NCBI RefSeq assembly: GCF_018139145.2
Contig: NC_059475.1
Coordinates: forward strand, 16,682,937 to 16,746,936
Direction of reading: 5' to 3'
Origin: Gymnogyps californianus
Taxonomy: Eukaryota > Chordata > Aves > Accipitriformes > Cathartidae
DNA: 64,000 nt
Below, piece after piece: positions 11,888 through 23,200 of the stretch. The position numbers and the translations under genes were made by a program. Below the pieces are notes generated by a model. It ran no database searches. It was not told where the DNA came from and saw only the letters and a list, made by a program, of their open reading frames with translations. The stretch's first letter is position 1, and each line of letters begins with the position of its first letter.

Positions 11888-12399
11888 TGGAGCAGCCAGG
11901 TGATGATGTGCTCACCTGGACGACGGCTGAAATCTTTTCGCATATCCCGCAGCTCACTCAGGGATAGGGATTGGGTGATTACCTCTGGTTCTGCCTTTTC
12001 CTCCTGTTCTCGTGATGACCCTGGTTCATCTTCATCCTTCACTAAGCGAACTGATTTTTCTGTGTATTTCTTCTTCTGTATAGGGGCAACTGATACCGGC
12101 ACAGGTTGGTTCTCTGGTTCAGCCGCAGTGCCTGTCGCCGGGGTTGGAGTAGCTGCAGTGTTTGTCAGTCTGTTTTCCCTCCCTTCCCGTTGAGGGTGCT
12201 GCATAATGTCGAGCAATGTTTGGTAGATACTGGCCAGAGCCCAGCACAGTGCAGCAAGTTGTCTCTCTTTGGAATAGCCACAGCATTTTCCTTTCAAGTA
12301 TTCTGTCACTTTATCAGGGTCCTGTAGTTGTTCAGGAGTGAAGTTCCAAACCATTGGAGGTGAGAAGCTCTCTAGATACCTGCCCATATTCTCCCACAT
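11857..12399 (-). pseudogene. ERV gag, N-terminal part (matrix/linker to early capsid)
   Basis: A 180-codon minus-strand frame begins at an ATG 599 bases from the primer-binding site. It opens with a short aromatic-rich segment, passes through a Pro/Thr/Ala- and Glu/Lys-rich low-complexity linker (about residues 75-145), and then enters a helical capsid-like region with an 'LRDMRKDF' stretch. It loses homologous frame near residue 170. The sequence continues one frame away in the next ORF, so an indel near 11,875-11,890 has broken gag. The upstream frame is closed by a TAA near 12457. Assignment as Gag rests on position and on continuity with the protease frame. Confidence 0.7.
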
Positions 12400-12488
12400 G
12401 CCATGCCACCCATGACTATCCAGCCTTGGGGCAGATCTCTCGGTGGTATTCTTAAATAGTTAAGACTTAAACAAGACCTGGAACACAT

Positions 12489-12902
12489 TCAGGAGACATA
12501 GCAATAAGAACATGCTGGTTTGAACATCCCAAGGATATTCAGAATTCTCAGAGCTATTGTAATTTGCCTGGAGGAGAAGGGGAAGGTGAAGAAATGTGTC
12601 TCCCCTGTGGACTGGCTCTCCGATGAGAGAAGGTAAAAGGTGTAATTATTAATAGTTTCTGATAGATGGCTCCCGAAGTACGGAGATGATGGCAATGCTG
12701 AGTACAAATACCAGATTAGTTTCACGACCAGCAAGTCTATCGCATCATAAGCCAGTGTTACAAAGTAGAACAACATGATAACTCTAGCCCAGTTCCCACG
12801 GGTGATAAACAGCACAACAGGGAGCATAGACTGCAAGTAAGGTATTACATAACGCGCCTGTAAGAACAAGTGCACCAACGCTGAGAGCGAATACATCAAC
12901 AT
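12489..12902 (-). CDS. Hydrophobic ORF in the retroviral leader (137 aa, unknown)
   Basis: Seen: an uninterrupted 137-codon minus-strand frame between the primer-binding site and gag, starting 95 bases after the primer site and ending 90 bases before the gag ATG. The first 75 residues are strongly hydrophobic, with at least two likely membrane segments (about residues 10-34 and 42-68) around an RGNWAR loop. The C-terminal part is more polar and contains one possible N-glycosylation site (NNYT). I do not recognise a family. It may be a leader or accessory protein of the retrovirus, an old env-like or host insertion, or a chance frame in AT-rich DNA. That it stays open while gag next to it is broken makes it worth checking. 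Confidence 0.35.
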   Translation of the reverse strand: MLMYSLSALVHLFLQARYVIPYLQSMLPVVLFITRGNWARVIMLFYFVTLAYDAIDLLVVKLIWYLYSALPSSPYFGSHLSETINNYTFYLLSSESQSTGETHFFTFPFSSRQITIALRILNILGMFKPACSYCYVS

Positions 12903-12997
12903 TGTGACTAGCGACTATTGAACTAATAAAATGAATGCTTATAACAAATTTGTTCTAACACATTCCAGTCAGATTTGCCGTTATCTCAACCCGTCGA

Positions 12998-13015
12998 GCC
13001 CCACATTGGGCGCCA
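12998..13015 (-). other. Retroviral primer-binding site, tRNA-Lys type
   Basis: The plus strand here reads like the last 18 bases of a mature lysine tRNA ending in GGGCGCCA. From memory it differs at one position from the tRNA-Lys(CTT) 3' end used by some betaretroviruses. It begins 8 bases inside the LTR end, a somewhat long spacer. This position and match identify the proviral orientation independently of the coding regions. Confidence 0.75.
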
Positions 13016-13023
13016 AAAAGGAC

Positions 13024-13624
13024 TGTTGTTGTTTAACCCCAGCTGGCAACTAAGCACCATGCAGCTGCTCACTCACTCCCCCCACCCAGTGGGATGGGGG
13101 AGAGAATAAAAAAAAAACCAACCCAAAAAACCCCCTCGTGGGTTGAGATAAAGACAGTTTAATAGGACAGAAAGGAAGGAAAATAAAGATAATAAAGATA
13201 ATAATAATAACATGACAATAATACTACTAAAAGAATTAGAATATACAAAACAAGTGATGTGCAATGCAATTGCTCACTACTCACTGACCGATGCCCAGTT
13301 ACTTCCCGAGCCGCGATCCGCCCCTCCCAGCCAACTCCCCCCAGTTTATATACTGGGCATGACATCATATGGTATGGAATATCGCTTTGGCCAATTTGGG
13401 TCAGCTGTCCTGGCGGCGTCCCCTTCCAGCTTCTTGTGCCCCTCCAGCCTTCTTGCTGGCTGGGCATGAGAAGCTGAAAAATCCTTGACTTAGTATAAAC
13501 ACTACTTAGCAACAACTAAAACCATCAGTGTGTTATCAACATTATTCTCATATTAAATCCAAAACATAACACTGTACCAGCTACTAAGAAGAAAATTAAC
13601 TCTATCCCAGCTGAAACCAAGACA
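13024..13624 (-). repeat. 5' LTR of the truncated provirus (family copy A, 601 bp)
   Basis: The minus-strand LTR starts TGTC at 13624 and ends ACA at 13024. It aligns by eye along its whole length with the three other copies in the window. It has a TATATAAA box at 13352-13345 and an ATTAAA signal at 13163-13158. Its 3' terminus (GGGGTTAAACAACAACA) differs from the GGGGTTAAACCATGACA of copies B and C. The target duplication cannot be checked because the opposite end of the provirus is deleted. Confidence 0.85.
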
Positions 13625-13631
13625 CCCCTGA

Positions 13632-14090
13632 CCGTAGTTTGCCAAGTTCATTGAGATCCTAGCCCTATCGTCCGACACTTCCTGCCTCTCCCAGCCAGTG
13701 GGTTTGGTAAGCAAGTTGTCTGTTCTGTCATCCCAATTATTTAATGAAAATATCAAATTGGTGCTACAGAGATACTCCTGCAGAATTCTGCTTGATGCAT
13801 CCAGCCACGTTAACAACGTACTCTTGCTAAATATTCTGTGGGGCCAGTTTACACCCAGTTGTGTACCTATCCATTTGTGTTTTTCTGGACTTGCTTGTGA
13901 GATGGATGGTCATGTGAGACAGTGATAGAAGTCTTTCTAAAACCAAGATATCTGGCATCTGTGGCTTTTCTGCTATACACAGGAGCAGTTACCTAATCAG
14001 AGCTGGAAATGAGCGTGTTTGACATGATTTATTCTAGGCAAAGTAATCTCACTGATACCAATTTCTTTTCTAGGTACTTAAATGTGTCAA
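13632..14090 (-). mobile_element. Ancient CR1 LINE fragment, RT region (right half of the split copy)
   Basis: In complement this follows the old amniote CR1 reverse-transcriptase region. Landmarks are the segment beginning TTTGCCAAGTTCATTGAGAT near 13638, 'CATCCCAATTATTTAATGAAAATATC' split around 13730, and the 'AAAACCAAGATATCTGGCATC' segment near 13940. It continues the copy that ends at 10528, with roughly 100 bases of consensus missing between the halves. There is no intact ORF. The family assignment is from memory. Confidence 0.65.
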
Positions 14091-15480
14091 TGGAGGGAGA
14101 GGTTTAACTCGAGCAGCTCATCGTTTAATGGGTCAGCTGGTCACAGAACGGGTACAGCTTCCTGACACAAGAATGCAAGCTAGACAAACTAAACTCAGAG
14201 AATGTGAATTCCTCTGTACGTGATCTAAAATTGTCAGTCATCTAAAATGCATATATTTCAAATCCAGAGCAATCACAAAATATCACTTTTACATTGCTGT
14301 ACACTGGGGACATAAACAAACTGAAGATGCCAAGAAACAAACTTCCTTAGTCTTTAAAAGTGATTTCAAGTAACTGTCTTGGATTTTTTAGGACAATTTT
14401 CAGCTTCATGCTTTAAACAAAGGCTATGAAACTTTCTAGTCCAGAGATAAGTGCAAACAAATACAGTTGCACCCCACCAAGCAGTTAGCTATGTAGCACT
14501 CTGAATGCCTGTGAGCATTCAGCATACCCTAAAGTCAATGGGTGAACTGTATTACAAGGGTGAAGAACTGGGCCCTGTGGACCACCTATCAAATCAGGAC
14601 ACTACTGACAAAAATACTAACTTCTTCATGAAAAAAACGCACATGAACAAAAAGTAGGTCTGCCAGAAAGTGAGGATAATGATACTGGATGACACCAGCT
14701 GGTGGAATAGCTGTATTTGCAAAGTGTTCTCTTAACCAGAGAAGAAAATTTTAAGAATGGAAAAAAAGAAAATACTTATATTTAATTTAGCTGTTTAGCT
14801 TATTCAGTAGTTTAGTTAGCTAAAATATCTTGAAAGTGACTATTGCTTAAACATGTCAAAAATCCCAAAAGATAACTGTATGGGAAATAGACAAAAAACC
14901 AGTTCTCTAATATGTGGTATAAGGATATATAGACAGTAGGTTGAACTATTTAAGCAAGCAATATATTCATAAGAATTATGAAAACAAGATGCAAAGAAAG
15001 GATTGTTTTGTAAGAATAACCTCCTTTCTAAAGTTGCTAAAAAGAAGGCAATGAAAAAGTCACCATCACAGTAAATGTGGAAAAAAACAGTATTTAAACA
15101 TTGAACAGCAGCCATAGTGCCCAGATATTATAGAGTTAATAGGAAAGCAAACAACACATGTAAGACAGACTGCAAAGCAATAACGGCTTTCCCCCATGAT
15201 AGGATTAGGCTGATTTAGATCGCTGGAGAAACATAAGCCTCTGGGGAGAGCATCCCAGGTAAGAAAACCTGGACTGAGAGACAACTGCCTCAATTCAGTG
15301 AGCCGTTTCCAGCAGATCCATCATTCAGTGCTGGCAAGCTCTCTGCCCTAGAAACTACCCTGAACCAAAACCCCCATCTGCATTTCATCCAAGCTCCCAA
15401 CTAAGAGACCAAATATTTGCACGGAATATAAACTCTGAGAAAATAGTCTTTCACGTGCATAAAAAGCAACAGGTAGCACT
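14091..15480. other. Intergenic, nothing recognised
   Basis: AT-rich sequence with no exon, RNA gene or repeat that I can support. Short frames on both strands look like chance. Confidence 0.6.
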
Positions 15481-16104
15481 ATTGAGCAGCTGTAAGCGCA
15501 CACGTACCTAGAGATATGCGTACGTGCCGGCTGTATAGTTACTTGGACTAGACGTCGCTCTCCATCCCCATCTCACACAGCAGGCAGCATCCCCAGAAGG
15601 ATGTAGTGCAGTGTCACTGCTGGCTGCTCATCCGCGCCCCAGCTCATATGACCGGTAACAGGAGTTTGTTCTTTCTACCTGGGAGCAAAGAAATAAGTAA
15701 GAGATATGAATTGAGAGCAACGCTAGAAATGACAAAGTTGAAGTTGAGCAATCAAGGCGCTAGCCCATGGGAGTCGCTGGTGGGCAGGGGAGATGGGGCC
15801 TCCGACGGGACGTTTCCTCCTTATTGGCGCTCCCTGGTTCGGGTTGGGTTTCTGACAGCAGATGGCGGTCGTGTCTTTAGTACAGCAGCAGCTGGAGCCT
15901 GCCCTGAGTGGGGATGTTGCACAACAGCATGTTCAGACTAGCATCTGTGACCCCTTCCCGGTGCCAGCCGTTGTTGTTCATGTTGGCTGCTTCTCAGGCA
16001 CTTTTGTACACAACGTCTTCTGCGCTGAAAGGCTCAGCAGAGCCCACGCCCCCTCCCCCCCGAGCCTTCCAGGAGGAGATCTTTCCACAGAATGCTGCCG
16101 AGAG
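15480..16104 (+). other. CpG-enriched patch with candidate 5' exon ending at a donor
   Basis: CpG dinucleotides are clearly denser here than in the flanks. At 15781-15850 there are promoter-like elements, including an inverted CCAAT box (ATTGG) and GC-rich stretches. An ATG in good context (GCAGATGG, 15862) opens 81 codons that end exactly in phase 0 at a strong splice donor GAG|GTACGT (junction 16104/16105). A second plus frame over the same bases is also open and looks more protein-like near its end. Neither product resembles a family I know. It could be a first exon of an unannotated or noncoding transcript, an old processed gene copy, or coincidence. Confidence 0.25.
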
Positions 16105-17029
16105 GTACGTAAACAACAAAAAGAGCATCCCAAAGGTTTATCTATTTTACTGAAAGTATTCGAAGCTCTTCATAATCATACGTGCCTGCGAAGCTGAGAA
16201 ATGTGTGTTTGCCACATGCAGTTGCAGATGGTTGTGGCATCTGAAGCAGATCAAATGGATTGTACATTTTCTCATATCGCTCTGGAGCCAAAGCATCTTC
16301 TTTTCAAACACTTAGAGAAATATTTGGATTTATTTCCCAAACAGTACTGAGAGCCTGATTTGAAGATTGACTTCGTTTGTTGGGACTATGACATTTCTGA
16401 AAATTAAGCTCCTAGCTGTTTTTACAGATCTCTACTATATTACACATGAAAATAAAAAAAAATATAATAAGCTGCCAAATGAAAGCAACCTAAAATGAAC
16501 TGTTTCTTGAAACTCTGCTCCTCTACCTATTGCATCTCTTCATCTCATCCTCTCCCTGCCTTGAAGAAACTGATGCCCAGATTATCAAGCTCCCCCACCC
16601 TCCAAGATTAACAAATCCAATCTCTTTTGCATATTATCAGGGAACAAGCTCCAGAATCAAGGGCACAAAAACCCCTGAACCTTTATCAGGTCAGTGTTAT
16701 CCTGAGTGTTTCCTTTGCTTATGTTTGGCTAATGTAGCAAAGGTCAATGCAAAACCACACAGAAGGGGAAGTTTATTTTATTTTAAACTGATTTCATGCA
16801 TACTTTCTCTCACAGACTTTCCTCACTCCTTCTTTCATGTGTATGAGCGTGGGGATGCGTGTGGCCACGCAGCCTGGACAGGACTCTGTGGTGCAAGCCA
16901 GGAGCCGAGGGTGACCCAGCACAGGCAGTGCCTCCATTGACTGGGTGCAGTCCCTAAACATGGCACGCAGACCTGGGTACTGATAACAGAGTCCACCAAC
17001 AGTCCCAAACAAGGCAAAGTTAATGAATC
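16105..17029. other. Intergenic, nothing recognised
   Basis: No supported exon or repeat. Short frames on both strands appear to be chance. Confidence 0.55.
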
Positions 17030-17268
17030 AGGTCCAGGAGCCATCCAGGAGTAGCAGGAGATGGGACCAGAGGCAAAGCTTGAAACAAGGCTGCAACTTA
17101 GGTCTACAGGCCACCCAGGAGATGGGACTGAAGACAAAGTTGCAGCATAGGTCCAAGGTCCACCTAGGAGACGTGGCTAGAGACAAGCTAGCTCCAGTAT
17201 AGATCTAGGAGTCAGGGCTGGAGAAAAACTGGCTCCAACATAGATCTGAGATCCACCCAGGAGGCAGC
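17030..17268. repeat. Degenerate minisatellite, unit about 45-70 bp, about five units
   Basis: Five imperfect units can be lined up by their starts: AGGTCCAGGAGCCA (17030), AGGTCTACAGGCCA (about 17100), AGGTCCAAGGTCCA (about 17149), AGATCTAGGAGTCA (about 17201) and AGATCTGAGATCCA (about 17242). Most units carry a following CCCAGGAG and a later GAGACAAAG/CTNGCTCCAA segment. Divergence between units shows it is old. Confidence 0.6.
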
Positions 17269-20200
17269 CCTTGGGTTTCCAGACCCCGGTGCCTTCAGAA
17301 GCTGCACATGCCATTCCTTTGCCCCTTCTTGTTGTTTCTTGATGATTTCACACTTGCACATTGCCATTCATACCTCATTCATACCAAGCTTAATGTTTAT
17401 ATGTCAAATCCCTATGGGTGTACCATCATGTTAGAGTAGTCTTTACCTGGTGGCCAGGTTGTAAACAATTCAATGCAAACTAACACTTCAATCATCATCA
17501 GGAAGCTAATCAAAAGCTAGTGCAGACTGAAAACAATGGCGTAAGATGTTACCTATGATGTGAAACAGAATTTAGCAAATAGGCTGCTGCCTCCTACATG
17601 AGTGCCGTCTTTTGGGTGTAGCTCCTATATTGAGCACTTCACAGTAGTGTAATCTCACACGCAATTTTCTCAGCATGGTTCTCCGCAGTGATGTGCTGTA
17701 TTTACCATGCAGTTAGCATAGTCAAAAATTGAGAATGTTATATTTAAAACTAATAAAATAAATTTTTGATTATCATCTTCTGGTAAGTCTGGCTTTGTGC
17801 AGTGTGCTGAGCCCCAGTGCAGGGATTGTGGACTTGGAAATAGAGAACATAAGGTCATTTGGAGCAATGTAGTTTCAGTTAAGCAAACGTAAGGTATATT
17901 CATTCCAGTACACTCTCAGCAAATCATTTGGCTTCATATATTTAAGCTTTTATGCAATTGCTTGTTAGCTAAACTTATTTCAACCTCCATTCTGCAGATT
18001 TATCTCAGATTTCCTAGAAGGAGGTTGTCATTTGTGGAGCATATTGTACTCATTTGGTGTAACTTTGAGAAATAAAAAACATGCAGCATTGTAATGAAAG
18101 ATACTATCATTTCTGACTGTCCTGCAACAAAACTATCTTATTAACAGCTCTACCTTGAAATAGACCAACATGTAATCCCTGGCACAAAAATTTAAGGGAA
18201 AAGCAATCCATTTTGTCAAAGCATACCTTGGCAAATCTAATTCCATTCCAATAAGTGAGCAGTGCAAAGAGGATTGGAGCTTACCATGAAATACTGAAAT
18301 AAAGGTCAGATTTGTAGCAAGCATAAATCAACATTCTTGCATGGCTTAAGTGGATTTATGCCCATTTATACTAGGCAAGAATCTGGCTCATTACCACTGG
18401 ATGAACTACAAATAAAGCGTCAAGCAGCAGTTTGAGTTTTAAGACTTATTTCCTTGACTTGTTAGCTTAAATCAGATTCCAAATATTTTGAAGACTTTTT
18501 GTTCACCGTAACTGAGGAGGAAGTTAGTCTGGAAGTTGGTTAAATTCCCTCCCTTGAAAGTAAGCTTTTCAAACAGGGTCTGTACAGCATCATTAAACAG
18601 CTTGAGCAGAATGAATTGTTGTCAGCTTTTCCAATCCATACATTTCAGGTTTTGAAATGTAGCCTTTAGGGCAACATAAAAACCACAAAATTAGTTGATC
18701 GATTGTCCAAGGTTGCGATGATTTGGTGGTGCTCAGCAGGACATGATTTGGTATTATAGACTCATTCCCCTTTGAAGCACTCTCCTCCAGATAGTGCCAT
18801 GTGAATATTTAAAAAGCATGCAGCACACAGAAATTGAGCAAAGTGCAGTACAGGGAGGAGCAAGCCCATGCTATGATCTGTGCAGAATTGCAGGAGAGTC
18901 TGAATAATCATCTCACAAGGTTTTACATTCGACATGGTTGCATGAAGCTTTTCTTGGAGCATGCATCCCACAAGTGTTTGTGGATGGCCTAAGCCAGCGC
19001 AGCTGCTGAGAGAAGAAACCTCTGCTCTGCCTGCATCGCTGGCTTTTCCATTGCCCCTTATTTGTGCTGGCATCAGGATTTGTACAATTGCACAATGAAG
19101 CCAACCGGGAACCGTTCGGCTGGAAGCAAACCTAACGACAACAACAAGTTAGTTCCCCTAAGGCCACAGCTTTCAGCAGTGCAGCCAGACTGCTGTTCAT
19201 TGAACTCTGCTCTCCCAGTGGGCTGGAGAAGGAGGTTAAGGTCACTGCTCTGCAGAAGGACAGCTACCTGCCGTTTTCCCTATTACATGGGCTCAAGTGC
19301 AGCTGGGACAATGGATTCCAGTCCCGAAACACTGACTCCTTGGCCCTCAGCAGGGCTGGAGGGAGGAGGGGGAGGGACACGAAGGAGAGAAACTTGGGCC
19401 ATGGGGAATGTCCCTGTTGGGCAAAGACGGAGGAGATCATAGGTCAAGCACTTCACCTATGGGATCTCTGCCTTGAGACCAGCCAGGCTCTGGCAAAGTC
19501 AGATTTGGTTTGTGAAACCCAAAAACTGCTCACAGATTTTTTTCCCCTGGGTATCAACTGATGAATAATGAATGCTTTTATGCTGTGCCATTCTCTCCAT
19601 TTCCTTTGCTGTTACTAAAGTTGTCTGACTTAGAGAGGTTTTCTCCTCTCAGCTTGGTGTCTGTAGCCAGATCCTCTAGCAAAGTCAAACTCCTGGGTAT
19701 CATTCACTACCACAGAAAGTGAAAAATCCTAGTGTTTACTTCATATTGCTAAGAAGAGTGAAGAAAACCTCTGAAAAAACACCATTATTTGAACAGAAAG
19801 GTCCTTTTTAACTAGCAAATGTGTTCAAAAGTATTTTTACTGAAGCATTTGAAAAACATGCATATTTAGGAGCAGAATAGCCTAGCTGCAGTATTGTGCT
19901 ATTATATCTCAGAAACTTCAAGGCAGGTCTGTGGCTGGAAGGGAAATTGTGCAGAGAAGCAGCAGACACCACAAGAAGCCGTGTTGATAAGCAAGCAGGA
20001 ACACCCTCCGGGGGATCCCTTGCCCACCCACTCTGTCTTTTAGATGAATCACAAAGCAGAGACCACTTCCACTTACAGATGTCAAATATCTCTTAGTATT
20101 TCCCATGATCATAGGAGTTTTAGCCTTCATGTCTGTCTTAGCTAAATGCTGCTTTTACTAATTCTGTTTCCCTTGTATAAATTCTCTGGCAGTTTTCAGT

Positions 20201-23200
20201 TCAGTTAGTTAAATAAACCATCATTTCCTGCTTCAAATGTCAACTATTGTGGCCCAGGGTTCCCTAAGGGTCTCGCTGCCCTTAGATCAGCTGCTTCACA
20301 ATCTGAGCACATTCTCCTCCTTTAAAGCATTTTCTCTGCTTTTTTACATGAGGATTTCCCCTGCACAGGAAATCCAGGCTTTAACAGTAAAGATAATAGG
20401 CAAGTCAATTTCTTCAGCATCAGAGGGATTGCAGGAAGCAGTGCAGCTATGGCACTGACTCGTAGATTCAGCAAGATTCAGTTCATATCACTCAAAGGAG
20501 ACATCCTTTGGTCAGGGTTTCAAATGTTTGAGGGGCATTGCAAAGTTATGAGTTGAGACTTACACACTCTTCTTGGGACTTGGAGGCCTCCACCATGTTA
20601 CAACATCTTTTTTGGCCTGTATTCCCAGGCTGCCTCCCTGTGTGGGCTTCTGCACTTCTGCTTTTTGGTAAACAACCCCAAAACCTTCTGAAGATATCTC
20701 TGGACTTGCCTCTACAGGTGAGGAGGTCAGGGCTCCTTTATCAGGCAAACTGCTGACCCAACAGCAAGGTGCAAATAGCTGCAGATTTTGAGGCTGCAGT
20801 TACAATTTTAACTCTTTCCTGAGAATTAGCATGCTAGAGGTGGAGAATTGATACCCTCCTTTCTGGTAAATAATATCCGAGATAACAGTCTTGTATACAT
20901 TGCAAATGCTAGTCAGCATTCGCTTAATAAATGCCACTGCCTCCTGAAGGTGCTGCCGCGTTTGAGCAGCGGAACGAAAGATACTGATCCCCGTTGGGTC
21001 CAGTGCTAGAGAAATGCAGTGTCTGACATAGATTTTTCACTCTTAAGAAACCTCCTAATTTACTTGTTCAGTAGTGCATGGTTTAGCTGGTCTGCAGGTC
21101 CCCTCCCGCCAGCCAGTCTCCCCGTCTCCATTCAAATCCACACAACACTTCTGCTGGGAGCAAAGGCCACAGATTTGTTTGCATGTTTTGAAATATGATA
21201 TAAGCAGGCGGCATTAGTCAGAACGCTGACGGTGACTCTTACCTAATGCAACAGTAATACTGCACTCCAGAAGCAATAGTATTTCTTTCTTAAACAGGGG
21301 AACGCTTGACTCTTGAACATTTTTCCAAATGCCCAGATATATGAAGATCCCAGGCAAAGGCTGTCCTATGGAGGTACCTACAGAGTGCTTAGGGCTCCGG
21401 CTATAAAGCTGGGCAGCTCTCCACCTGTGTGGTAAGGTAAGGAGGTCTCTTGCCCTCAGAGAAATCACCAGGCTTGGGTGTTACAAGAATGGCCTCTGCC
21501 TGCTACTTACCTCCAGGTCCTTTCTGTGTGAATGGTTTTTGTGATGAGCGCAGTGCAGACAAATTGTGATGGCTTGTTTATACAGTCACACATTCAAAAT
21601 TAAAGGTCAAATCCCAAGGTCCTTAGTGAGGCAAAGCTCTTAGCCAAGTGTGTATTTCACAACCTAGGCCACATTGGGTAACTAGTGTGTCAGTGGGAGA
21701 CCTCACTGATTTCTGTAGAGTTTTCTGAATAATACCTGGCTTAAATCCTATCATTGTCGAGGCCCCTGTGAGGTGCAAAAAAGATGACCTTCCTGATGTC
21801 TGCTTAGTATAAACTCTTGTCCCAAAATTTTCCCAAAGGCTACACAAAAGGGCAAGCCACTGGGTCTTCTAATTTATGCTTTTTGAACTTAAAGCAGTGA
21901 GAACCTCCTGATGTGCAGAGCAGAGCAACTTAACAGGGCCGGGGAGCTCCCTGGTGCTGGCCATGCCCTCTCCTGCACTGCTCAGCAGCGCTAGTGGGGA
22001 AGGAAGCTGTTGCTCTTTCTTTGCTGACCTCTACAAGAATTTGGTTTTCTCTGCCTCACTCTAGTTATCTTCAATTTTATGTCACCTCCTGACAGTTGTC
22101 ATATAATACATGAGCTGCTGTGATATTAAAGAAAACAAAACCCAGTAACGGCAGCTTGTTTCTTTCCAAGTTTGAGTGTTTACAGAAAGTTTGCTGCTTC
22201 TTGAATCTTCCATGTCAAAAAACCCCACCAAAACCCACTCAGAAACCCTATCACTTCTGTGGTGTAGGGGAAAAGATTTGAGGCAAATGTGTCTATGTAA
22301 ATGCTTACATTGCTGTATAAATGAACATTATCATATAAAAACTTGGTACCAGTTTTACTGGCATTTACATTCAAATCTGTATGGTTTGGGAGCCTGTGCT
22401 TGAGAAGTACCTGTAAATACTTAGGGAGAAGATTTATCTTTATTTGGAATAAAAGGAAAAGTTTACAACCTGGCTTTGTGGCACAGAAATCTGGTTCTGG
22501 AGCTAAAACTGGGGTATGGAATTGCTATTGACATCTCATTCATCTATTTACCTGAAATTTGGGGGAGAAAATCTCTTTCAACCAAGCTGGGCCACGTTCA
22601 AGCCTTCACTGATAATGCCCAGGGCAAATTCACAACTCTGACATTTAATGAGCACAACTGATGGCTCTGAGGAGTTTGACTAGCTGCCAAATTGATATGT
22701 CTGTGTATCCCATCAGTGACTGTTATATCTCATTTGAGTTTTTTTTTCTGATCTCTGTTAAATTGATTTTTGGCCAGTTTGTTTGGCAATCATCTTGCTG
22801 AAGAACTGCAAAGTGGACATGAGATAGGAACAATGCTAAGCAACCAGATGTAAAAAGACTGGAGCAATAAGGAAGTGTATTTGTTTTTTGCTGTTTAAAC
22901 ACGATTTACCAGCTGGGAAACTGTCTTGCAGGTTATATTGCAGTTCCATTAAACTAATCCAGAGCACAAACACATCACACAATGTGGTCTTACAAACACG
23001 CCTCACGCAAATACCCCTGCATGCAGGAAGTGATATGGCAGGAATGGCTTAGGTGACAGTCGCTGGAGACATAGATGGGAATGAAGGGCTGTCTAGGAGG
23101 AACGGGATATTATGTCAGATATGTCACATCTAGGTAAGGCTACATTTTCCCCATGTGTGAGGGATCTCCATCCACCTGTCAGCTGCTCTGAGGTCCTGCA

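Larger units (their letters stand above)
10529..13624 (-). mobile_element. Truncated endogenous retrovirus (5' LTR, leader, gag, protease)
   Basis: A minus-strand provirus. Reading right to left: LTR 13624-13024, primer-binding site 13015-12998, a leader with a hydrophobic ORF, gag in two pieces (12399-11857 and 11887-11426), then gag end plus protease (11410-10694), with coding-like sequence continuing to about 10530. Reverse transcriptase, integrase, env and the 3' LTR are absent. The element interrupts an ancient CR1. At its 5' LTR the edge is clean, but at the other side it ends mid-coding region against CR1, and I estimate about 100 bases of CR1 are missing. The simplest reading is one deletion that removed the 3' half of the provirus, the 3' LTR and some flank. 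At least one frameshift and one stop make it defective. Confidence 0.85.
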
